Below are positions 1 through 4,954 of a stretch of DNA of 6,058 nt, piece by piece. Each line of letters opens with the position of its first letter. Positions within the stretch are counted from its first letter, which is position 1. A program made the translations under genes and the position numbers. The DNA is taken from assembly GCF_947255005.1 (NCBI RefSeq), contig NZ_CAMYFI010000091.1, positions 1 to 6,058 on the forward strand. Reading direction: 5' to 3'. Source of the DNA: an uncultured Tessaracoccus sp. (GTDB lineage Bacteria; Actinomycetota; Actinomycetes; Propionibacteriales; Propionibacteriaceae). A model generated the notes under the pieces. The model saw nothing but the letters and a program-made list of their open reading frames with translations, searched no databases and was not told the DNA's origin.

Positions 1-999
1 CTCGACGCCGACGTCGTGCTCCTCGCCACCGGCACCACTCCACGCGAGCTCCCCGACGCCAAGACCGACGGCGAACGCATCCTGAACTGGAAGCAGCTCT
101 ACGAGCTCGACGACCTACCGGAGCGCCTCATCGTCGTCGGCTCCGGCGTGACAGGCATGGAATTTGCCAACGCGTACCGCGGCCTGGGTTGCGATGTCGT
201 CTTGGTGTCGTCGCGTTCGCAGGTGCTGCCCGGGCAGGACGCCGACGCCGCCCACGCGCTGCAGAAGGTGTTCACCGAGCGCGGCATGGAGATCATGGCT
301 GAGTCGCGCGCGCTCGCCGCCCGCAGGGAGGGCGACGAGGTCGTCGTCACGCTCGCTACGGGTGAGGAGATCGTCGGGTCGCACGCGCTGTTCGCCGTCG
401 GCGCCACCCCCAACACCGCCGACCTCGGCCTCGACACCGCCGGCGTGGTCGCCACTGAGCGCGGCCACATCCCCGTCGACAAGGTTTCCCGCACCAATGT
501 CGCCAACGTCTACGCGGCTGGCGACGTGACGGGTGTGTTCCCGCTCGCATCCGTGGCGGCCATGCAGGGCCGCATCGCCATGCAGCACTCGCTCGGCGAC
601 GCCGTCACCCCGCTCGACGTGCGCCAGGTGTCGTCGAACGTGTTCACTTCACCGGAGGTTGCGACGGTGGGCGTCACCCAGGAGCAAGCCGACTCCGGGA
701 GGATCAACGTCGCCTCCGTGATGCTCTCGCTCGACGGCAACGCCCGCTCGAAGATGCAGTCGTTCCGCGACGGATTCGTCAAGCTCTTCTGCCTCCCCAC
801 TACGGGCATCATCGTGGGTGGCGTCGTCGTTGCGCCGCGCGCGTCGGAGCTCATCCACGCCGTTACGCTCGCTGTGCGCCAGCGCATCACCGTCGACCAA
901 TTCAGCAACACCTTCACCGTGTACCCGTCGATGTCGGGTTCCGTGGCCGAAGCGGCGCGTCGCCTGCACACCCGCGACGACGGCCTACTCACCAGCTGA
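1..999 (+). CDS. lpdA: NAD(P)H-quinone dehydrogenase, LpdA-like (5' truncated by the window edge)
   Basis: This is the last 332 residues of a flavoprotein disulfide reductase-family enzyme; the frame is open from base 1, so the N-terminal FAD-binding Rossmann segment lies outside the window. Numbered from the first visible residue, it shows the ATGTTPR motif (9-15), the second dinucleotide-binding motif GSGVTGMEFA (47-56) for NAD(P)H, the AAGDVTG motif (172-178) contacting FAD, and a complete C-terminal dimerisation domain (about 205-325). At the C terminus true lipoamide dehydrogenases carry an active-site His-x4-Glu, but here the corresponding stretch reads VYPSMSGS (307-314), with Tyr in place of the His. 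This matches the actinobacterial LpdA group (M. tuberculosis Rv3303c type), known as NAD(P)H-dependent quinone reductases rather than lipoamide dehydrogenases. It is cytosolic by family. The redox cysteine region cannot be checked. The gene ends with TGA, 68 bases before the next gene. The exact electron acceptor is inference. Confidence 0.88.
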   Translation, partial: LDADVVLLATGTTPRELPDAKTDGERILNWKQLYELDDLPERLIVVGSGVTGMEFANAYRGLGCDVVLVSSRSQVLPGQDADAAHALQKVFTERGMEIMAESRALAARREGDEVVVTLATGEEIVGSHALFAVGATPNTADLGLDTAGVVATERGHIPVDKVSRTNVANVYAAGDVTGVFPLASVAAMQGRIAMQHSLGDAVTPLDVRQVSSNVFTSPEVATVGVTQEQADSGRINVASVMLSLDGNARSKMQSFRDGFVKLFCLPTTGIIVGGVVVAPRASELIHAVTLAVRQRITVDQFSNTFTVYPSMSGSVAEAARRLHTRDDGLLTS

Positions 1000-1033
1000 T
1001 TCTCGCGGCCGGGCGCCGTTGGGTCGGGGGTTG

Positions 1034-1039
1034 TACGCT
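1034..1039 (+). promoter_or_regulatory. Possible -10 element (TACGCT) before the 1068 gene
   Basis: TACGCT fits the relaxed actinobacterial TAnnnT -10 pattern and would start a transcript near 1046, giving a leader of about 22 bases that contains the ribosome binding site. No convincing -35 hexamer is seen 16-18 bases upstream, and short matches like this occur by chance, so the call is weak. Confidence 0.22.
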
Positions 1040-1056
1040 GGAAGTCACCCTCGATT

Positions 1057-1062
1057 GAAGGA
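1057..1062 (+). promoter_or_regulatory. Ribosome binding site (GAAGGA) that sets the GTG start at 1068
   Basis: GAAGGA lies five bases upstream of the GTG at 1068-1070. It supports the GTG over the later in-frame ATG at 1086, which would cut off part of the hydrophobic N-terminal segment. Confidence 0.7.
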
Positions 1063-1067
1063 TTGCC

Positions 1068-1865
1068 GTGGATTTCTTACTGCTCATGTTCGTGCTGTTT
1101 GTGATCCTCGGCGCCCCTGCCTTCGGAGCCCAGCGGTACACCAGTAGGCGCCGCATCGCGCAGCAGCCTCCTCAGCAGGAGCTCTACGGCCCCGGCCCAT
1201 TTCATCCGCATGCGCAGCCGGCATACGGCGCGCCGACGTCGGGTTTCGGTCAGCAGCGCATCATCTCGGCCGAGGAGTTCAATCAGTCCAAGGACGCGCT
1301 GGCCGACGACATCACGTCGTTCGGCACGGAGCTTCGTGACCTCGATCTCGACGTCGTCGGACGTGAACTCGACGCCGAAGCCCACGCCGACTACACCCGC
1401 GCGCTCGACGCCTACGACGGCGCGAAGACGACGCTGGAGCGCGCCCAGTTCGTCGACGACCTGAAACGCGTCGCGGAAATCCTGGAGGAAGGGCGCTTCT
1501 CGGTGTCGTGCGTGAAGGCGCGCGTGAACGGCGAGCCGCTGCCCGAACGCCGCCCGCCGTGCTTCTTCGACCCGGCGCATGGCCCGTCGGTGGAGGACGT
1601 GATGTGGGCCCCCGCAGGCGGCGCGCCGCGCAAGGTGCCGGCGTGTGCCCGCGACGCCCAACGCGTCAGCCTGGGCGCCGACCCCTCCATCCGAATGGTC
1701 AACTACCAAGGGCAGATGCTGCCTTACTGGGAAAACCAGGCCTTCGTGCCCTACGCGCAGGGCTACTACGGGCGCTACGACATGGACCCGACGATGCGTA
1801 GCATCGCGTCGAGCGCCCTCATGTTCGGCGGGCTGGGCCTGCTGTTTGGCATGTTCGGCGACTGA
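1068..1865 (+). CDS. Uncharacterised membrane-anchored protein with Cys-containing C-terminal region
   Basis: I do not recognise a named function. The 265-residue product starts with a hydrophobic segment (residues 2-20, few charges) followed by an arginine-rich stop (RRR at 27-29), which suggests an N-terminal membrane anchor or uncleaved signal. Next comes a Pro/Gln/Gly/Tyr-rich low-complexity linker (31-64). A charged, heptad-like helical stretch follows (about 68-142) with many Asp/Glu/Leu/Ala residues, possibly coiled coil. A compact C-terminal region contains Cys165, His171, Cys193 and a WAPAGGAP turn (180-187), then an aromatic Tyr-rich segment (220-237). The end is a Gly/Leu/Met/Phe-rich hydrophobic tail (245-264) that could insert in the membrane. 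From memory, the CFFDP-HGPS ... VPACA pattern recurs in actinobacterial hypothetical proteins; I cannot verify this. Codon use matches the neighbours. It is convergent with the carboxylase gene. The GTG start is supported by GAAGGA at 1057. Confidence 0.8.
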   Translation: MDFLLLMFVLFVILGAPAFGAQRYTSRRRIAQQPPQQELYGPGPFHPHAQPAYGAPTSGFGQQRIISAEEFNQSKDALADDITSFGTELRDLDLDVVGRELDAEAHADYTRALDAYDGAKTTLERAQFVDDLKRVAEILEEGRFSVSCVKARVNGEPLPERRPPCFFDPAHGPSVEDVMWAPAGGAPRKVPACARDAQRVSLGADPSIRMVNYQGQMLPYWENQAFVPYAQGYYGRYDMDPTMRSIASSALMFGGLGLLFGMFGD

Positions 1866-1888
1866 GGGGGGGGCTCGACGAGTACGGC

Positions 1889-1927
1889 GTCTCGATACAC
1901 GGGCTACGCCCGCTACTCGAGGGCCGG
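1889..1927 (+). repeat. REP-like hairpin element, copy A
   Basis: This 39-base copy begins GTCTCGATAC and ends in GAGGGCCGG. Its core is a 5-bp stem CGGGC / GCCCG with loop TAC (1900-1912). It matches copy C at 35 of 39 positions in the same orientation. It lies 23 bases after the stop codon of the gene ending at 1865. Confidence 0.8.
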
Positions 1928-1981
1928 GGGCGCGGGCGCTCGACAGCCGGCGACTGAGGCGCGCTGCCGACGGTCGAGCGG

Positions 1982-2006
1982 CGAGTGCACCGGCGCGGCG
2001 CACTCG
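1982..2006. other. Stem-loop with perfect 7-bp stem between repeat copies
   Basis: CGAGTGC (1982-1988) pairs perfectly with GCACTCG (2000-2006) around an 11-base G/C-rich loop. It may be a remnant of the surrounding REP-like family, because ACTCGG and the following GTTGAGT resemble its arms. There is no T-tract on either side, so it is not a standard intrinsic terminator. Confidence 0.4.
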
Positions 2007-2034
2007 GTGGTTGAGTGGCGGCCGGCGCGCGGAC

Positions 2035-2072
2035 CCGGTGGTTGAGTAGCCACGAAGTGGCGTATCGAAACC
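2035..2072 (-). repeat. REP-like hairpin element, copy B (inverted)
   Basis: Read on the minus strand, this copy has arms GTTTCGATAC and TACTCAACCACCGG, closely matching copies A and C. Its stem is different: GCCAC / GTGGC around a 3-base loop (2049-2061) instead of CGGGC / GCCCG. The stem is thus kept while its bases change. It faces copy C in inverted orientation 27 bases away. Confidence 0.8.
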
Positions 2073-2099
2073 AATCTCGATGTCAGGCCTCTCGAGTGC

Positions 2100-2138
2100 G
2101 TCTCGATACACGGGCTGCGCCCGATACTCGACGACCGG
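2100..2138 (+). repeat. REP-like hairpin element, copy C
   Basis: This 39-base copy begins GTCTCGATAC and ends TACTCGACGACCGG. The central stem is CGGGC / GCCCG with loop TGC (2111-2123). It shares TCTCGATACACGGGCT exactly with copy A. It lies 25 bases downstream of the carboxylase stop codon, which is on the minus strand. Confidence 0.8.
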
Positions 2139-2163
2139 GATGGCGGGGATTGCGTGCCGCGGC

Positions 2164-3918
2164 CTACTCGGGATCGACGATCTCGAGAAGCACCTCGCCT
2201 GCCGTAACCGTCTGGCCCTGCTCCACCTTGATACCCTGCACCACGCCGCTGCGATGCGCGTCGAGGGGCTGCTCCATTTTCATCGCTTCGATGACGGCGA
2301 TGGTCTGACCTTCCTCGACGGTGTCACCATCGGCAACGTTGACTTTGACGATGGTGCCCTGCATGGGAGCCGGGAATGCGTTGCCGGTGGGGGCGGACAC
2401 CTTCGCACCGCCGCGGTCGCGCTTCGTCGGCTTGCGCATCTTCTTCGGCGTCGAAGCGGTACCGAGCCCGCCCGGCAGCTTGATCTCGACGCGCTTGCCG
2501 TTCACCTCGACGGTGATCACCTCAGGCTCCTCCACGTCGTCGGCCTCGCCGAGGACGCCCTGGTAGGCGGCGATGTCGCCCTCAAACTCCGTCTCGATCC
2601 ACCGTGTGTGGACGGCGAAATCGTCGACGAAGGCCGGATCGCGCAGCACCGCCTGGTGGAACGGCAGCACCGTCGGCATGCCCTCCACGACGAGCTCGTC
2701 CAGCGCGCGCCGGGAGCGCTCGATGGCCTGCTCACGCGTTGCGCCGGTGACGATCACTTTGGCGACGAGTGAGTCGAAGGCGCCTGGGATGGTCATGCCT
2801 GCGTGGTACCCCTCGTCGACGCGCACTCCCGGCCCGCTTGGTGCATGCCACTTGGTGAGCGTGCCGGGCGCGGGCATGAAATTGCGGCCCGCGTCTTCGG
2901 CGTTGATGCGGAACTCGAACGAGTGCCCACGCGTCGCCGGGTCGTCGTAGCCGAGTTCTTCACCGTTGGCGATGCGGAACTGTTCGCGCACCAAATCCAA
3001 GCCGGTGACCTCCTCAGAGACGGGATGCTCCACCTGCAACCGCGTGTTGACTTCAAGGAACGAGATGGTGCCGTCGAGCCCGACGAGGAACTCGCACGTG
3101 CCCGCACCGACGTAGCCGGCCTCCTTCAAGATGGCCTTTGATGATTCGTTGAGGCGCTCGATCTGTGCGTCGTTGAGGAACGGCGCGGGCGCCTCCTCGA
3201 CGAGTTTCTGGTGCCGACGCTGCAGCGAGCAGTCGCGCGTCGACACCACGACGACGTTGCCGTGCTGGTCGGCGAGGCACTGCGTTTCGACGTGGCGCGG
3301 CTTATCGAGATAGCGCTCGACGAAGCACTCGCCGCGACCGAATGCCGTGACGGCTTCACGGGTTGCTGATTCGAAGAGGTCGGGGATTTCCTCCATCGTG
3401 CGCGCCACTTTGAGGCCGCGTCCGCCACCGCCGAAGGCTGCCTTGATGGCGATGGGTACGCCGTGCTCCTGCGCGAAGCGCACCACCTCATCGGCGTCGG
3501 CAACCGGATCTTTCGTACCCGGCACGAGCGGGGCGCCGACCTTGTTGGCGATGTGGCGAGCCTTGACCTTGTCACCGAGCGCATCGATGGCCGCGGGAGG
3601 AGGGCCGATCCAGGTGAGTCCGGCGTCAATCACTGCCTGCGCGAAGTCGGCGTTTTCGGCGAGGAAGCCGTAGCCGGGGTGCACCGCGTCGGCGCCACTG
3701 CGTTCGGCGATGGTTAGGATTTTAGGAATGTTGAGGTAAGTATCGGCCGGCGTCGCGCCGTTCAATGCGTAGGCTTCGTCGGCGAGTTTCGCAAACAGCG
3801 CCTGCTGGTCGGAATCGGCATAGATCGCGACGGACTGGATGCCCGAGTCACGCGCCGCACGGATGATGCGGACAGCGATTTCGCTGCGGTTTGCGACGAG
3901 TACCTTCGAGATGGCCAC
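2164..3918 (-). CDS. Acetyl/propionyl-CoA carboxylase alpha subunit (biotin carboxylase plus biotin carrier domain)
   Basis: This 584-residue protein catalyses ATP- and bicarbonate-dependent carboxylation of its own biotin, the first half-reaction of acyl-CoA carboxylases that make malonyl- or methylmalonyl-CoA; it acts in the cytosol with a separate carboxyltransferase beta subunit. Domains in order: biotin carboxylase N-terminal domain (about 1-115), ATP-grasp (115-320) with Gly loop GGGGRG (163-168), biotin carboxylase C-terminal domain (335-440), an Ala/Lys-rich linker (470-510), and a biotinyl domain (514-582) with EAMKM, biotin accepted on Lys547. Residues matching E. coli AccC catalytic positions are visible: Lys117, Lys159, His209, Glu211, Lys238, Glu276, Glu289, Arg293 and Arg337. 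Length fits actinobacterial AccA3/PccA-type subunits and is far too short for pyruvate carboxylase. The start is GTG, preceded by GAAGGGGG at four-base spacing. No beta subunit is adjacent. The acyl-CoA substrate cannot be read from this subunit. Confidence 0.95.
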   Translation of the reverse strand: MAISKVLVANRSEIAVRIIRAARDSGIQSVAIYADSDQQALFAKLADEAYALNGATPADTYLNIPKILTIAERSGADAVHPGYGFLAENADFAQAVIDAGLTWIGPPPAAIDALGDKVKARHIANKVGAPLVPGTKDPVADADEVVRFAQEHGVPIAIKAAFGGGGRGLKVARTMEEIPDLFESATREAVTAFGRGECFVERYLDKPRHVETQCLADQHGNVVVVSTRDCSLQRRHQKLVEEAPAPFLNDAQIERLNESSKAILKEAGYVGAGTCEFLVGLDGTISFLEVNTRLQVEHPVSEEVTGLDLVREQFRIANGEELGYDDPATRGHSFEFRINAEDAGRNFMPAPGTLTKWHAPSGPGVRVDEGYHAGMTIPGAFDSLVAKVIVTGATREQAIERSRRALDELVVEGMPTVLPFHQAVLRDPAFVDDFAVHTRWIETEFEGDIAAYQGVLGEADDVEEPEVITVEVNGKRVEIKLPGGLGTASTPKKMRKPTKRDRGGAKVSAPTGNAFPAPMQGTIVKVNVADGDTVEEGQTIAVIEAMKMEQPLDAHRSGVVQGIKVEQGQTVTAGEVLLEIVDPE

Positions 3919-3922
3919 GGTG

Positions 3923-3931
3923 CCCCCTTCT
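3923..3931 (-). promoter_or_regulatory. Strong ribosome binding site for the carboxylase alpha subunit
   Basis: On the minus strand AGAAGGGGG sits four bases before a GTG codon (3918-3916). It identifies the GTG as the start and gives a protein N terminus (MAISKVLVANRSEIAVR) that matches the usual beginning of biotin carboxylases. Confidence 0.75.
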
Positions 3932-3939
3932 GAGGTTCG

Positions 3940-3947
3940 GTTATAAC
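3940..3947. promoter_or_regulatory. Palindromic -10-like core of a divergent promoter
   Basis: GTTATAAC (3940-3947) reads the same on both strands, giving overlapping TATAAC -10 candidates facing both ways in otherwise G/C-rich DNA. Minus-strand transcription would start near 3933, leaving a leader of about 15 bases that carries the ribosome binding site of the carboxylase. Plus-strand transcription would start near 3954, about 42 bases before the Nudix ATG. No clear -35 hexamer is visible on either side. Bacterial bidirectional promoters with shared -10 elements are known as a class; its use here is inferred. Confidence 0.45.
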
Positions 3948-3950
3948 GGG

Positions 3951-3990
3951 GAGTCTAGCCCTTGGAGCCCGACAATGGGTGAGAGTCTAG
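3951..3990. repeat. Pair of GAGTCTAG direct repeats in the divergent promoter region
   Basis: The 8-mer GAGTCTAG occurs at 3951-3958 and 3983-3990, 32 bases apart (about three helical turns). On the minus strand each copy contains TAGACT, which also fits a TAnnnT -10 pattern. The pair could be binding sites for a regulator, alternative -10 elements, or coincidence. Confidence 0.35.
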
Positions 3991-3995
3991 GAACC

Positions 3996-4484
3996 ATGCC
4001 AACACCTGAGTTCATCTTGGATCTGCGACGACACATCGGCACCGCCCCGCTATGGCTGGCCGGAGCGACGCTCGTGTGCCTCCGCGACGGCCGTGACGGG
4101 CCGGAAGTGCTGCTGCAGCGGCGTACTGACAACGGGCTTTGGGCGATGATTAGCGGCATCGTCGAGCCGGGCGAGCACCCCAGCCAGTGCCTGGAACGCG
4201 AAGCCCGTGAGGAAGTTGGGGCCGATGTCAGCGTCGAGCGCATGCTGTGGTGCATCGTCACGCCGCCGGTTACGTACGAGAACGGCGACCAGACGCAGTA
4301 TCTCGACCACGGGTACGTCGGTCGGGTCGTCGGCGGCGAACTTCGGCCCGACCACGACGAGACCACCGACGTGGGCTGGTTTCCCGTCGACAACCTGCCC
4401 ATGCCACAGCATCCTCGACTCGTGGCGAGCGTTCGGGTGGCGCTGGGCGCACCGTCGGAGGTCGTGGCATCCTTGGACATGTGA
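3996..4484 (+). CDS. Nudix hydrolase
   Basis: The 162-residue product is a single-domain Nudix hydrolase, expected to cleave a nucleoside diphosphate linked to another moiety using Mg2+ or Mn2+ in the cytosol. The Nudix box GX5EX7REUXEEXGU is complete: Gly54, Glu60, Arg68-Glu69, Glu72-Glu73, Gly75. A beta-strand with LLQRRTDNGLW (39-49) precedes it, as usual in MutT-like proteins. The start at 3996 gives MPTPEFILDLRR, which resembles the usual N terminus of actinobacterial relatives. An in-frame ATG at 3975 would add seven residues and is less likely; the Shine-Dalgarno-like AGGA at 3989-3992 is only three bases from 3996, so initiation could be weak or leader-dependent. Its last four bases are shared with the next gene's GTG start. 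The substrate cannot be predicted; nucleotide-sugar, dinucleotide or oxidised-nucleotide activities are all possible. Confidence 0.92.
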   Translation: MPTPEFILDLRRHIGTAPLWLAGATLVCLRDGRDGPEVLLQRRTDNGLWAMISGIVEPGEHPSQCLEREAREEVGADVSVERMLWCIVTPPVTYENGDQTQYLDHGYVGRVVGGELRPDHDETTDVGWFPVDNLPMPQHPRLVASVRVALGAPSEVVASLDM

Positions 4485-4882
4485 AACGTCTGGCCGGGCT
4501 CCTAGTGGCGATGCTCACCGTCGTTGGCTGCGCCGCAGGAGAGCCGACGATGCAGCCTGCGCCGAGCGCGTCGGTCACGGTGTCGGTGCCCGACGGGGGC
4601 CGGCCGGTGCAACTCGAGTATGCGCCAACGGGGTTGAGTGTGCCCGGCGACGCCATCGTCGAGCAGGAAATCGATCAGGTGAATAACGTCACGCTGGTGT
4701 TCGCGGCACCGACGGGCGCTGAGCTGGCCGCGTACTACCGCGCGGTGCTGCCGCAGATGGGCTTCACCATCAGCGCCGACAAGAACAACTCGCTGCTGTT
4801 CGAGAACGAGCACTGGCAGGGAGCCTTTACCGCGTCGGGCCAGACCTGCGCCATCACCTTCCGCACCGACTGGGAACGCTGA
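4481..4882 (+). CDS. Small putative lipoprotein of unknown function
   Basis: The 133-residue product begins with MKR, a hydrophobic stretch (4-15) and a lipobox VVGC ending at Cys17, so it is predicted to be exported, cut by signal peptidase II and lipid-anchored on the outer face of the membrane. A short Pro/Ala/Ser-rich spacer (20-36) leads to a folded domain of about 90 residues with mixed strands and a likely helix at AELAAYYRAVLPQMGF (80-95). One further Cys is present (123). I do not recognise the family. The GTG start (4481-4483) overlaps the Nudix TGA stop in the sequence GTGA, a typical translational-coupling arrangement and the main evidence for the start; no separate ribosome binding site is evident. 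The overlap implies co-expression with the Nudix hydrolase, although an enzyme in the cytosol and a surface lipoprotein need not share a pathway. Confidence 0.82.
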   Translation: MKRLAGLLVAMLTVVGCAAGEPTMQPAPSASVTVSVPDGGRPVQLEYAPTGLSVPGDAIVEQEIDQVNNVTLVFAAPTGAELAAYYRAVLPQMGFTISADKNNSLLFENEHWQGAFTASGQTCAITFRTDWER

Positions 4883-4920
4883 TAAGTGGGTAGAAATTCG
4901 TTCTGGACCTACGTGGGCGA

Positions 4921-4926
4921 TAGGAT
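4921..4926 (+). promoter_or_regulatory. Possible -10 element (TAGGAT) for the acyltransferase gene
   Basis: TAGGAT matches the TAnnnT -10 pattern and would start a transcript near 4933. The ribosome binding site at 4946-4950 would then fall within a leader of about 22 bases before the ATG at 4955. The -35 region (around 4897-4903) matches poorly. The base composition change begins around here, consistent with a separate transcription unit. Confidence 0.35.
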
Positions 4927-4945
4927 CTCGGCTGTAATGGATAGT

Positions 4946-4950
4946 AAGGA
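4946..4950 (+). promoter_or_regulatory. Ribosome binding site (AAGGA) favouring the ATG at 4955
   Basis: AAGGA lies four bases before the ATG at 4955-4957. The alternative ATG at 4937 has only AGGA at 11-base spacing, and the GTG at 4886 has no site. Confidence 0.5.
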
Positions 4951-4954
4951 ATCA

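Larger units (their letters stand above)
1866..2163. repeat. Convergent intergenic region built of REP-like palindromes
   Basis: These 298 bases separate two convergent genes and hold no plausible gene. Three preserved copies of one palindromic repeat are annotated separately. Decayed pieces fill much of the rest. CGGTGGTTGAGT occurs at 2005-2016 and again inside a full copy at 2036-2047. An inverted half-element (CTCGACGAGTAC, 1874-1885) precedes the first copy, and a similar one (CTCGAGTGC, 2091-2099) precedes the last. No inverted-repeat-bounded transposase gene is present. The two outermost copies lie 23 and 25 bases beyond the stop codons of the flanking genes, so a role in 3'-end formation or mRNA stability is possible but inferred. 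No run of T residues typical of an intrinsic terminator follows any hairpin. Confidence 0.75.

Noticed and set aside
1000..1067. Intrinsic terminator between the quinone dehydrogenase gene and the next gene
   Set aside because: The region is G/C-rich but shows no clear stem followed by a T-tract, so neither a terminator nor an operon can be asserted.
1077..2111. A 344-codon open frame on the minus strand opposite the 1068-1865 gene
   Set aside because: It is rich in Arg and Ala with no recognisable domain, runs through the REP-like repeats and lies fully antisense to a gene with a good ribosome binding site. Long shadow frames are expected in G/C-rich DNA.
1889..2138. CRISPR array
   Set aside because: There are only three copies, in mixed orientation, with unequal spacing, decayed fragments between them and no cas genes; these are REP-like palindromes.
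2015..2308. Plus-strand open frame of 97 codons crossing the intergenic repeats
   Set aside because: Its first half is a translation of repeat copies B and C and its second half is antisense to the biotin carrier domain. There is no ribosome binding site or domain.
2080..2772. Plus-strand open frame of 230 codons antisense to the carboxylase alpha subunit
   Set aside because: It is a shadow of a confidently identified gene and has no recognisable motif.
2164..3918. Pyruvate carboxylase
   Set aside because: The protein ends right after the biotinyl domain at 584 residues and has no carboxyltransferase domain between the biotin carboxylase and biotin carrier parts.
4886..4954. Acyltransferase start at the GTG at 4886
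   Set aside because: There is no ribosome binding site before it, the extra 23 residues do not resemble family N termini, and a -10-like TAGGAT (4921-4926) lies inside this stretch. ATG 4955 with AAGGA is better; ATG 4937 remains possible.
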